Assembly: GCA_009760855.2 (NCBI GenBank)
Contig: WPIO01000032.1
Location: forward strand, 1,653,001 to 1,717,000
Direction of reading: 5' to 3'
From: Cristatella mucedo
Taxonomy: Eukaryota; Bryozoa; Phylactolaemata; Cristatellidae
DNA length: 64,000 nt
Below are positions 54,670 through 64,000 of this stretch, piece by piece (the stretch's first letter is position 1; each line of letters opens with the position of its first letter). Below the pieces are notes generated by a model, which saw only the letters and a program-made list of their open reading frames with translations, made no database searches and was not told the origin of the DNA. The position numbers and the translations under genes were made by a program.

Positions 54670-56690
54670 TGAATCTCTTTCTAGGTGCTTTACATTTGCT
54701 GCAAAGGAAACACGATCGAATGGTGAGTGGTATCATGCTTGATAAACAACACGAACAACATGGTTAGCGGTGACATGGACATGGTCAGCATGCGAGTGTG
54801 GTTAGTGGCAGCATGCAATAGTGCCAGCATGCATGGGCACATAAACAACGAGTCACAGGGACCCACAAGATGCTGTCATAAATAGGTGAGGTTTTAATTT
54901 CTTTTTAAATGTGGTTGCATCAGAGGACGTCGTGACGCTAGTCGGGAGTGAGTTCCAGGCTTTGGGAGCCTACAAACTAAATGCACGGTCTCCAAAGAAT
55001 TTGAGGTTTGTATGAGGTATCGGTAAAGAGCTAGTTTCCGAAAAGCGGGTGGTACGATGCTTGGCCTGGAGGGGGAGTAGATCTGATAGGGAGGCTGGAG
55101 CCAAAGAATGAAGAGACCTACAAGTGGGCGACAAAACCTTGAAGTCAATGCATTGCCTGCATGGTAGCCAGTCCAGGTCGGAGAGAAGCGGTGTGATTTG
55201 GCAACTGCGACGCTCACGACAGACAAGCCTAGATGCAGAGTTTTGCACCAGCTGTAAGCGCCTGATTGCACATGCCGGTAGGCCAGCAAGCACTGAGTTA
55301 CAGAAGTCAAGACGGAATTTCACAAATGCAACTTATATGGTATCCCTATCTAAGCAAGCCCGAATTCTACCAAGGTTATATAGCTGAAAGTAGGCAGTTT
55401 TATGTAGCAGAAAGTAGGCAGACTTGATTGTGGAGCTGAGTGTGGTCGTCTAACGAAATGTCACTTTGGAACATGACACCTACATATCGTGCAGATTCAG
55501 CAGGAGATATGCTAGCAGAGCCAATTTTGAGCGTTATCCTTTCCATTTTCTGAATCACACTTGGTTTGCTCATAACTAGTAAGTTTGTTTTATCCCCATT
55601 AAATTTATGAAAAATTGCTGCCATCCGTGTGTGGATGTCATCAAAACATGCAGCAAGGGAGTTGAGAGAATTCGAGGTGCTCGAAGGCTGGGAGGAATCA
55701 AAGCAAAGGTACAACTGAGTGTCATCCGCATAGAAGTGAAAGCCTAGATTGTGCTTGGCAATCACATCGGCAAGAGCTAGAGTATAAACCTTGAAAAAAC
55801 CAGACTTGGCACAGAGCCCTGAGGTACCTCATATTTCAGAGGTACCTCGGATGATCTTTGTCCATTCACATCAATACCCTGGAGTTTCCCACTGAGATAG
55901 GTCCTGAAACATTGAAACATAGTACAGCGCCAGTGATGTTCAAGTGAGATGGGAGACACTCAAGTAGGACTTTGTGATCATTAATATCAAAAGCTACCGA
56001 AAGCTTAAGCAGAACTTGCAGAGAGACTTCACCTAAGTCTGGATCCCTGAGAAGGTCGTTATCCACCCTAAGCAATGCTGTCTCAGGAGTGACTAGCTCT
56101 AAATCTAGACTGGAACGTACATGCTTATGGTCTCAATAGACGAGTTCAGTTGGTCTGCCACAACTTGTTCCAGTGTCTTTGATGAGAACGGGAGGAGGGT
56201 GACTGGACGGAAGCTGCTTAAGTCCTCTTGGTCTAGCGTTGCTTTCTTAATTAATGGCCTGACAACACCCTTTTTGAAAGGTGCAGTGACATGACCTGAG
56301 GCTAAGGACATAATTATTATGCTCGATATGCATGGCAGCAGCAGATCTAAGCATAGTACAAGTAGGAAAATGGGAATACGGTCTAGAGGACTAGTTGTCC
56401 TCTTTGATTGGGATATGAGCTTCAGAACAAGGTCATTACTGACCTCGAATGCAGACATTGAGGTGCTGCATGGAGTTGTGGGACAGGATTCCAGGGGGGT
56501 TGCTACCACCCTAGGGACGGACTCCCTGATTTTGTCTATCTCGTAGACGAAAAAGCTAGAAAAGCGATCGGCTGGGTCACCACAAGGATCACTAAGTAAG
56601 GAGACAACCTGGGAGCGGTTATGGAGGGGGTTGATGGTAGACATTAGCATTTTTTGGATTGTGCATCGGTGATTCAACACTATTTTGTAG
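54670..56690 (-). pseudogene. Longest LINE-A copy: much of the reverse transcriptase, dead
   Basis: The minus-strand reading from 56680 goes furthest upstream of any copy. It starts with the region before the RT domain (TINPLHNRSQVVSLLSDP, ADRFSSFFVYEIDKI). It then carries RT block 1 (FKKGVVRPLIKKATLDQEDL, SSFRPVTLLPFSSKTLEQVV), a diverged [38 protein letters not shown] and the C-terminal domain. Stops and frameshifts separate at least five frames. The extreme 3' end lacks the TTA tail and half of the hairpin, so the 3' end is truncated too. Confidence 0.85.
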
Positions 56691-56724
56691 TAGCTAGACT
56701 TGGCTACCTAGCTTGGAAGGATAT

Positions 56725-57060
56725 CTAATAATAATAGCTACAAATGTCGCCCAAGACAACATTATCTCTTTTTTTCTAAGCACTTTACGTATCTTGTAAA
56801 GGAATTGCAATCGTGCGGTTAGTGGTAACATGCATTGTGTCAACTTGCACATGTGGTGAGTGGTAATGTGCACAGTGGCAGCATGCATTAACACATCAAG
56901 GAAAAACCACAAGGGCCCAGTAAATTATGTAAAGAACGATTGCGTGTTTAGCTTCTTTCTAAATGCCGTTAAGTCAGTGTATGACGAGAAGTCAGTCGGA
57001 AGTGAGTTATGTATTATTTTGTATGGCCGGCCAGCACTTCTCAAGTTGCCAAGTCGGTTT
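56725..57060 (-). mobile_element. Old LINE-A-like 3' fragment
   Basis: Short TAA repeats, a diverged hairpin (CTTTTTTTCTAAGCACTTTA) and the LINE 3' UTR with the end of the coding region, more diverged than typical LINE-A. Confidence 0.65.
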
Positions 57061-57111
57061 TAAGTAGCCTGATGCTAATGACCACAAATACCTCATTTTT
57101 GGCATGCAGAG

Positions 57112-60090
57112 TAATAACAAAAATAATACATTTGCATAGCGCCCTCAGATAACTTACAAAAGACAAATCAAATGAACCCACTAAATGCAGTGATAAATAG
57201 GTGCGTTTTTAGCTTCTTTTTAAACGTAGTCAAGTCAGGGGATGTCGTGACGTCAGTCGGAAGTTAGTTCCGGGCTTTGAGAGTATACGAACCAAAGGCG
57301 CGGTCGCAAAAGATTTGAGGTTAATTCGAGGCATTGCTAATCGATTTTATTCAAAAAAACTGGAGGTATGATGGTTGGGTGGTGGTTATGATAGGTAGGC
57401 TGAAGTCAGAGAATGAAGGGACCTTAAAGCGAGTGACAAAACCTTGAAGTCGATGCATTGCTAGATTTCGCACCAATGCAATTCCACGAGAAGTGGTCTA
57501 ATGTGGTAACTGCGACGATCACGGCAGACAATCCTAGCTGCAGACTTTTTTACCACGTATAAGGCTTGATTGCACAAGCCGGTAGACCTTCAAGCAGTGA
57601 ATTACAAAAGTCGGGACGGGATGTCACAAATGCATTGACCAACTTGGACAAGGTTTCCCTGTCAAAGCAGGCCGGAAGGCTGGCAATGTTACTTATCTGA
57701 ATGAAGGCAGACTTGACGATTGAACTCACGTGGCTTCTAGTGAGAAGTCACTTTGGCGAAAGGCACGTTTCTTTCAAGCAGATTCTATGGGAGACAGACT
57801 GGCAGAGCCGACTGATTTGAGCGTCAAGCTTTTCAATTTCGGGGCCCCAATAGGCTTCTTCGTAACTAGTAAGCTGCGTTTATCGACAGTTAATTTGAGA
57901 GAATTCACTGAAATCTAAGCGGATACCAGCAATACCTGCAGCAAGACAGTTGAGAGAATTCAGCGTGCTGTAGTGCTGAAAGGAATCAAAGCATAGATAC
58001 AGCTATGTGTCATCTGCATAGACGTGACAGCCTAGATCGTGCTTGGAGACTACATTGGCAAGTGGAAGAGTATTCCCACTGTGGTCTTCACTGGCAGGCA
58101 AACTTATTCCAGCCGTAACTCAGATTTTTAAAGTTTCTCTGGATTTCAGAACTGTTCCAAAGTCTTTCAAATCAGCTATCTTGTCACCAATACTTAAAAG
58201 CCTGGATTTGATTTGGTGGACCTCGTAAACTATAGCCTCATTTTCTCTTATTCCTTGTTTATCAAAGACTCTCGAAAAGATTGTCGCTAAGCAGCTTGTA
58301 GCGCATATTTAAATTAATGAATTTTCAGAATACTTCAGTCGCAATTTAAGCGAAGCCACTCCACTGATTCTGCTCTCATCAGCGTAATCAACGACATATG
58401 CCGTCACGATGACCGGGAAGTCATTGCCCTGGTCGTGCAGTAATCTTGCTTCATTCTACAGTATTTATCACTATACCCTACTTAAACGATTGAGGGAAAC
58501 GCTTGGTCTGGCATAGGATGCATTGGCGTAGTTCAAGTTGTACAATTCTGATCACGTTTAATCCGTGTCGTGTGATGGGCGAGTCTCATCCAGCAGACCA
58601 GTAACCTGTGGAGACCCACACGGGTTGGTCCTCGGTCCTTGGCTGTTCTCTATTTACACTGAACATCTTCGAAAAGTGATTCAGGCCCACGAGATCGGCT
58701 ATCACTTCTATACTGACGATACTCAGCTGCCTTTGTTGTTTACACCGTCGAAATCTGCTGCAGCAACTGAATGCCAGCCTTGCAGGCATTTGGTCCTCGA
58801 TATCTGCAAATTTCCTTAAAAAGAAACCACGATAAAAACCGGACTGCTTTTCATAGGACACCCCAAGCGTGCGGCTGGACTAGGTGGCTTCGATCGTCTA
58901 ATAGGTAATGCTGTTGTGTGATCGTCGCCATGTACTCAAAAAATTAGGTGCTGTCTTTGAAAACTGCCTACATTTTAAAAGTCTCATTAGGAAGACTGCC
59001 TCAGAAGCTAAACATCACGTCCGTTCCCTATCTAAGATTGGGACCTGTCTATAATGGTGGCTCGCTAAAATATTAACTAGCTCTCTGGTATCGCCTAGAC
59101 TGGATTGCTGGGCTACCGAAAAAAAGCCATCGGGCCATTGCAGCTGGCAATGAACGTAGCTGCAAAGGTAATTCACAAATCTCAGAGGGTCAACCATGTG
59201 TATCCGTTGCTGAAGAAGCTACGATGGCTTCCGTTTGATCAGTGGATACAGAATAAAGTTGCTACGCTCATCCACAAGGCCCGACATAGACCTGTGGCGA
59301 CAGAAGCTTTTGATCTGCAGACCCTAAATTTCGGAACTCACTTCCGCAATTCTTACGCAACGACATCTCCAGCTGCCGGCTGCGTGCTTTCCTGCAGTCC
59401 TGAGCTGCTACTTCCAAAATACTTTCTCTCCTCGATTGCCCTCTTGACTCAGCTGCGCTTCTCACTTTATCCTTGTTGGGTATATGAAGTCTGATGGCGG
59501 GCTACCAAATGCGTACCGAAAGCCACTTCGGCTTTCGGTGCCCTCTCCTTAGTAACATCCGCCTATTCTTTGTGGCTTTGTGGAGCGATCGACGGGGATA
59601 CATCACCGTGCATTCCATTAAAAGAAGCGGACCAAGCTCATAGCCTTGAGGTACCCCGTACTTAAGTCGTTCGACTGAAGATTTTCTCCCCGTTGACATC
59701 AATACTCTGGAGTCTCCACTACGATAGGTCATAAAAAATTGCAGTTTAGTGGCAGCGATGTCCATGCGAGATCAAAGGCACTTCCGAAGGACTTGGTGAT
59801 CAACAGTACCGATCACTAGTGAAAGATCAAGCAAAACAAGCTAACAGACTTAACTTAAGTCTGCATAGCATACCTGAGAAGGTCGTTGAGCACCAGCAGT
59901 AATGCTGAACCAATGGGATGATTATCTCTAAAACCTTACTTGAAGTTACTTGCGAGTTTTGAAGCTTTAATGTATGAATTAAGTTTACCTGCCACTACTT
60001 GTTTCAATGTCGTTAATAAGAATGACACGGAAAGACGGGTCGGAATTCATTTAAGTTATCTTGGTCTTGTGCTGCTTTCTTAATGAATCA
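57112..60090 (-). mobile_element. LINE-A-like copy split by a LINE-B insertion
   Basis: The part 57112-58062 holds the 3' end through the YADD region, ending in sequence equal to the TLPLADVI part of the reference protein. The part from about 59601 to 60090 resumes directly upstream with KYGVPQGYELGPLLL and further RT coding. The two halves meet within the stretch that reads [20 protein letters not shown] in the 12655 copy. LINE-B at 58063-59600, on the opposite strand, fills the gap. Both are full of stops. Confidence 0.75.
58063..59600 (+). pseudogene. LINE-B copy nested in a LINE-A-like copy
   Basis: Plus-strand LINE-B. It starts upstream of the copy at 18345, with the pre-RT and RT block 1 region (LAGKLIPAVTQIFKVSLDFR, TVPKSFKSAILSPILK). 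The GDPHGLVLGPWLFSIY and YHFYTDDTQLPLLF blocks follow, the second with YTDD in place of YADD, an additional sign of decay. The C-terminal region comes next, and the 3' end is near 59600. Many frameshifts and stops. Confidence 0.8.
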
Positions 60091-60525
60091 AATTAATAAT
60101 AATGTTGTTGTATAGCGCCCTCAGAGAACTGAATTTCTTTCAAAGAAAGAACTGTACAGATACTGTATAGAAAGCATTACCAAATGATTAGCGGTAAAAA
60201 TCCGCAAGCAGCAGGCGCAGTGTAAGCAGGTACATGCATACGAAAGACGAATCACAAAGACTCGCCACATGTTGTAATAAACAGGAGCGTTTTCTGCTTC
60301 TCTTTTAGTGTCGTCACGTCAGGGGACGTTGAAGCGGTAGTGAGTTCCAGGTGGTGTGAGCATAAGAACTCAAGGCACGGCCTCCAACGGTTTTGAGGTT
60401 CGTATGAGGTATGGCTAACGATTCGAGTCAGAACAGCGAGTTGTACGATTCTTCGCCTGGTGGGGGGGGAGTAGTTCTGATAGGTAGGCTGTAGCCAGAG
60501 AATGATTGGACCTAAGAGCAACCCG
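60091..60525 (-). mobile_element. Old LINE-A-like 3' fragment
   Basis: Short TAA repeats, a diverged hairpin (TGTATAGCGCCCTCAGAGAA), the 3' UTR and the C-terminal coding region (LLGPIILWLQPTYQNY in one frame). It sits directly behind the copy ending at 60090, in the same orientation. Confidence 0.7.
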
Positions 60526-60569
60526 AGAAAGCAGCCGCCACCTGCCCTCGTGCGGGTCGTGACGGTCGT

Positions 60570-60600
60570 CACGACGATGTCTGAAACAGACATCGTCGTG
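60570..60600. repeat. Perfect inverted repeat, 14-bp arms, 3-base loop
   Basis: CACGACGATGTCTG (60570-60583), AAA, and CAGACATCGTCGTG (60587-60600). A perfect hairpin at the edge of a LINE fragment, absent from other LINE copies. Confidence 0.95.
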
Positions 60601-60959
60601 CTAGGCGTGTCCGGTAGCCGCTGTGCCCCCAAGCCTGTAACCGTAGGTTGCCATAATGCGTATCGAACAATCCCGACTTTGTTTTGCAAGGATAGTAAGC
60701 GGCCGCTTTCAAGTGAGGTTTCCAAGTGTCGTCGTTTGCCAGAGAAAAGCCAAATTCCGCGCTTTAAAATCCGCTAAGAGCATTGCCTTTCGGCAAGGGC
60801 GATCCGATTTGTTCCTCCACGGTGATACTTAGTGACGAGCGTTTCAGACAAGCACCAGGGTCGGTGCTACACGAGCCGTTGCTTCACGAGTATTACCGTC
60901 TAGACTGACACGCGTGTGGTGTGTTCCAACTGGTTCCAGTTTGTCCTACTGATGGTCTT

Positions 60960-61125
60960 ACTGCTTTGGCCCAATGATTAAGGTGCTGGGCTTCCGCTAC
61001 CGAGATTGAGGTCTAAAAACATTTTGACGTTCGAGATTTTGGGCTTGAGACCTGTAGCACATTTGAAACGCCTGGATGGGAGGTTTTCGTAGGGTGCTAC
61101 ACAAATGAATACCTTATACTGCTGG
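60960..61125 (+). mobile_element. tRNA-derived SINE of a second family (SINE-2)
   Basis: The head TGGCCCAATGATTAAGGTGC resembles a tRNA A-box region, followed by CTGGGCTTCCGCTACCGAGA. The B box is decayed. The body ends GTAGGGTGCTACACAAATGA. The sequence differs from SINE-1. Only one copy was seen in the window. Confidence 0.5.
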
Positions 61126-61327
61126 TACGGATTCAGATCTCAGCAATTGCAAAAACATACCATGTGACCAACTAGATCGACACTAAGATATGGGGAACGT
61201 TAGCATGTTACTTCACGGGGCTCAGAATTTGCAAGGCAGCCATCTGCATATTTGAGACTGAATCAGCGACCACCATTAACGTACTCAGTGAGCTGAACCG
61301 AAAGTACTCCTCAGACGAGAAGTTGGT
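61126..61327. other. Short stretch downstream of H2B
   Basis: Nothing was recognised between the SINE and the H2B 3' hairpin. Confidence 0.4.
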
Positions 61328-61343
61328 GGTCCTGAAAAGGACC
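61328..61343 (-). terminator. Histone mRNA 3' stem-loop of H2B
   Basis: The minus strand reads GGTCCTTTTCAGGACC, a 6-bp stem with a four-base loop, about 30 nt after the H2B stop. It is the recognition element for stem-loop-binding protein and U7-dependent cleavage of replication-dependent histone mRNAs. Confidence 0.92.
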
Positions 61344-61373
61344 GTTGATGCAGCGTCGACTGCATTAAGTCGC

Positions 61374-61994
<621 letters not shown>

Positions 61995-62384
61995 ATGACC
62001 GGTCGTGGTAAGGGAGGCAAGGCGGCTGGCAAGTCCAAGTCGAGGTCGTCGCGCGCCGGACTTCAGTTTCCGGTCGGCAGGATCCACAGGCTGCTGCGCA
62101 AGGGTAACTACGCGGAGCGCGTGGGAGCCGGAGCGCCCGTGTACCTGGCGGCGGTGATGGAGTATTTGGCGGCCGAGGTGCTGGAGCTGGCCGGCAACGC
62201 GGCGCGCGACAACAAGAAGACGAGAATCGTGCCGCGCCACCTGCAGCTGGCCGTGCGCAACGACGAGGAGCTGAACAAGCTGCTGGCGGGCGTGACGATA
62301 GCGCAGGGTGGCGTGCTGCCCAACATCCAGGCTGTGCTTCTGCCCAAGAAGACGGACAAGCCTGCGGCGGCCAAGTCGGCTTAA
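61995..62384 (+). CDS. H2A: Histone H2A (canonical)
   Basis: Core nucleosome histone of 129 residues with no intron. The start is the ATG at 61995 (MTGRGKGGK). An in-frame GTG two codons upstream is ignored. The order is the tail [97 protein letters not shown] and [13 protein letters not shown]. Acidic-patch residues (the Glu of [10 protein letters not shown] and DEE) are present. The C-terminus ends [10 protein letters not shown] and lacks the SQ(E/D) motif of H2A.X. The docking region is canonical, so it is not H2A.Z. It pairs divergently with H2B. Confidence 0.98.
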   Translation: MTGRGKGGKAAGKSKSRSSRAGLQFPVGRIHRLLRKGNYAERVGAGAPVYLAAVMEYLAAEVLELAGNAARDNKKTRIVPRHLQLAVRNDEELNKLLAGVTIAQGGVLPNIQAVLLPKKTDKPAAAKSA

Positions 62385-62417
62385 GAAGCGCGTCCGTACA
62401 GCAATCTCAAAGCAAAC

Positions 62418-62433
62418 GGTCCTTTTCAGGACC
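62418..62433 (+). terminator. Histone mRNA 3' stem-loop of H2A
   Basis: GGTCCTTTTCAGGACC, 33 nt after the H2A stop, followed by ACAAATTAAG. It is identical in all 16 bases to the H2B hairpin. Confidence 0.92.
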
Positions 62434-62984
62434 ACAAATTAAGTTGCGAGTATCCCGTTCATGCTGGATATATATATTAGCACTTTCGAGGCGTAGGCCC
62501 AGCTCTATTCATGATGGGGAATGCCGCAATCAAGAACGTAAAGCTAATAATGATCAGAACGTAGAGGAATCCAGTCTTATGAGACATTTGGCAATAGTTA
62601 AGAAGGTAAAAGTTAGTTGGTCATATCAACACACTTTGCATCACGCCACAAGTGCAACTCGAAGGATTTCGGCCTTGGCTACGGCAGTCAGCCGCGTTGA
62701 ATGAAAGGCCGCAAGAAGTCTGAATCGTTTAATATTTAGCAGCACCGAGTTCCGAGTAAAGCTGTCAAGCTACGCGGATGTCTTGCAGTTTGCACGTCGT
62801 CGAGAGAGCGATATGATATCGCAGCAGTCCATGCATAGTCGAATGCGATAATACCCACCCGAACTTGAGCCTCAAACGTAAATCGCAACATACGATCGTT
62901 ATTCGAGCACAGCGAAGCGCGATTTGTTGTCGGTCGCCATGAAGCAAAGCCATCCTGACTCGACGACACTCAAATATTATATTA
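62434..62984. other. Gene-empty stretch after H2A
   Basis: No H3, H4 or H1 gene or other feature was recognised. Confidence 0.45.
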
Positions 62985-63125
62985 CCTTATTTAAAAGCCT
63001 CATTGTCTAGAGTCAGAAGACCCTCGGTGGCAACCACCCCCGCTTGCAGTTGGCATTATTGGACCGCCAACTGGAGGATTTGAACCCTACGACCAGTCTA
63101 GAAGAGCGAGCTCATCTACAAGATA
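62985..63125 (-). mobile_element. tRNA-derived SINE (SINE-1)
   Basis: On the minus strand: a B-box-like GGGTTCAAATCC, then CCAACTGCAAGCGGGGGTGG, GTCTTCTGACTCTAGACAAT and tail GAGGCTTTTAAATAA. It is diverged but collinear with the other copies. Confidence 0.65.
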
Positions 63126-63207
63126 AACACCTACTTGTCCTTCAATGCATTTGCTTCGTTTTTGTGATTTATTCTTAGTACGCTTATGCATGATGGTGTT
63201 GTACAAT

Positions 63208-63300
63208 TTAATAATAATATTAATCATAATATATTTGATAAAGCTCACTCAGAGTACTCAATCTCTTTCTAGGCGCTTTACATTTGCTGCAAAGGAATCA
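63208..63300 (-). mobile_element. LINE-A 3' end only
   Basis: An AT-rich tail, then the terminal hairpin (GATAAAGCTCACTCAGAGTA, CTAGGCGCTTTA) and GCTGCAAAGG. Confidence 0.8.
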
Positions 63301-63324
63301 CGATAAGTTATCACTAACCATCTT

Positions 63325-63415
63325 AATAATAATAATAACAATAATAATGAATATGTATAGTGCCACCAGAAAGCTGAATCTCTTTCTAGGCAATTTACAT
63401 TTGCTGTAAAGCAAG
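63325..63415 (-). mobile_element. LINE-A-like 3' end only
   Basis: TAA repeats, a diverged hairpin (GTATAGTGCCACCAGAAAGC, CTAGGCAATTTA) and GCTGTAAAGCAAG, in tandem with the previous fragment. Confidence 0.75.
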
Positions 63416-63419
63416 CACG

Positions 63420-63495
63420 AAACGACATCTCCCCTGCTGCCGACTGTGGCACATCCTTTCCAGAAGTCTTGGGCTACTACTTTCATGCTACTCAC
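63420..63495 (+). mobile_element. LINE-B 3' UTR-proximal fragment
   Basis: ACGACATCTCCCCTGCTGCC, GACTGTGGCACATCCTTTCC and TGCTACTCACTC match the LINE-B copy near 19480-19560. Confidence 0.65.
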
Positions 63496-64000
63496 TCAAT
63501 ATCACGTCTCACTCAATCACCAAGCCTTAAGCTGCGTTGAAACTATCGACTTTTATCCTAAATCATAGCCCATATGGTGCCGATTTCCCCCGGTTTGGGC
63601 TAATTCAGTCACCACATTTTTGAGGAGCCAAATCGGCCGGCTGTCATTAAGAAGCTGTTTGTACTTAATGCCTCCCAGATGAACCAGCCGACCAATCAAA
63701 ACGCCAGGGCTCGTCAAATGCACCCCAAGACAGGACTAGCAATCGCCGACATCAGTAGGTTTAATTCAGGCGTTCAGGGCAAGTACCTAAACATGGGATG
63801 CTTACGCATTGTCGATACGGCTTGACTTTTTTGTGCACAGGTGTCTGTTTAATTAATGCCCCCGAAAGCCCGTATTCGTATGAGTTCCATCTTTCCATTC
63901 TTCTCCTACGCGTCTGCAATGGCGACTAACTCAAATTCTGTGCCAGACAAAAAGTGAGCACGAGTGCTTACTTTCCATCAGTGAAACAGGAGGCGATTAG
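63496..64000. other. Gene-empty stretch
   Basis: Nothing was recognised to the end of the window. Confidence 0.4.

Overview
The window is nuclear DNA from an invertebrate animal. The evidence is spliced genes with GT-AG introns, replication-type histone genes with 3' histone hairpins instead of poly(A) signals, many 5'-truncated LINEs, tRNA-derived SINEs, hAT and mariner-type DNA transposons, and long dinucleotide microsatellites. The histone H2B N-terminus ([17 protein letters not shown]) is of a common invertebrate type and does not fix the phylum. I do not name a species.

Only two loci look like intact cellular genes. (1) A plus-strand TLDc-domain gene matching the mEAK7/TLDC1 family spans 23.65-36.8 kb. 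Eight exons join in phase with good splice sites. Two alternative first exons each encode a different N-terminus starting with an N-myristoylation-type MG motif. The introns are full of microsatellites and LINE/SINE fragments. (2) A divergent histone H2B (-) / H2A (+) pair at 61.3-62.4 kb shares a promoter of about 246 bp. Each gene ends in the same 16-nt histone hairpin.

Layout. 0-10 kb: repeats, one short mariner-type element, CpG-rich DNA, no convincing gene. 10.0-15.1 kb: a nested transposon stack, with a mariner/Tigger-like end, a hAT element inserted in it with a near-perfect 8-bp target duplication, and two LINEs inserted in the hAT transposase. 15-22.5 kb: LINE and SINE fragments, a LINE of a second family, a decayed hAT fragment and a LINE inversion junction. 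23-37 kb: the TLDc gene. 37-43.4 kb: mostly unrecognised DNA with LINE fragments. 43.4-50.9 kb: a diverged tandem repeat with about 150-185 bp monomers, in two blocks that match each other monomer by monomer about 4.05 kb apart, like a higher-order repeat. 51-54.6 kb: several strong inverted repeats and one unrecognised, probably frameshifted, coding stretch. 54.7-60.5 kb: a graveyard of minus-strand LINE copies, one of them split by a LINE of the other family. 61-62.5 kb: histones. 62.5-64 kb: SINE and LINE ends.

No CRISPR array, rRNA gene or operon was seen. Family names rest on motif recognition by eye. No database search or alignment program was run, and percentages are given only where bases were counted directly.
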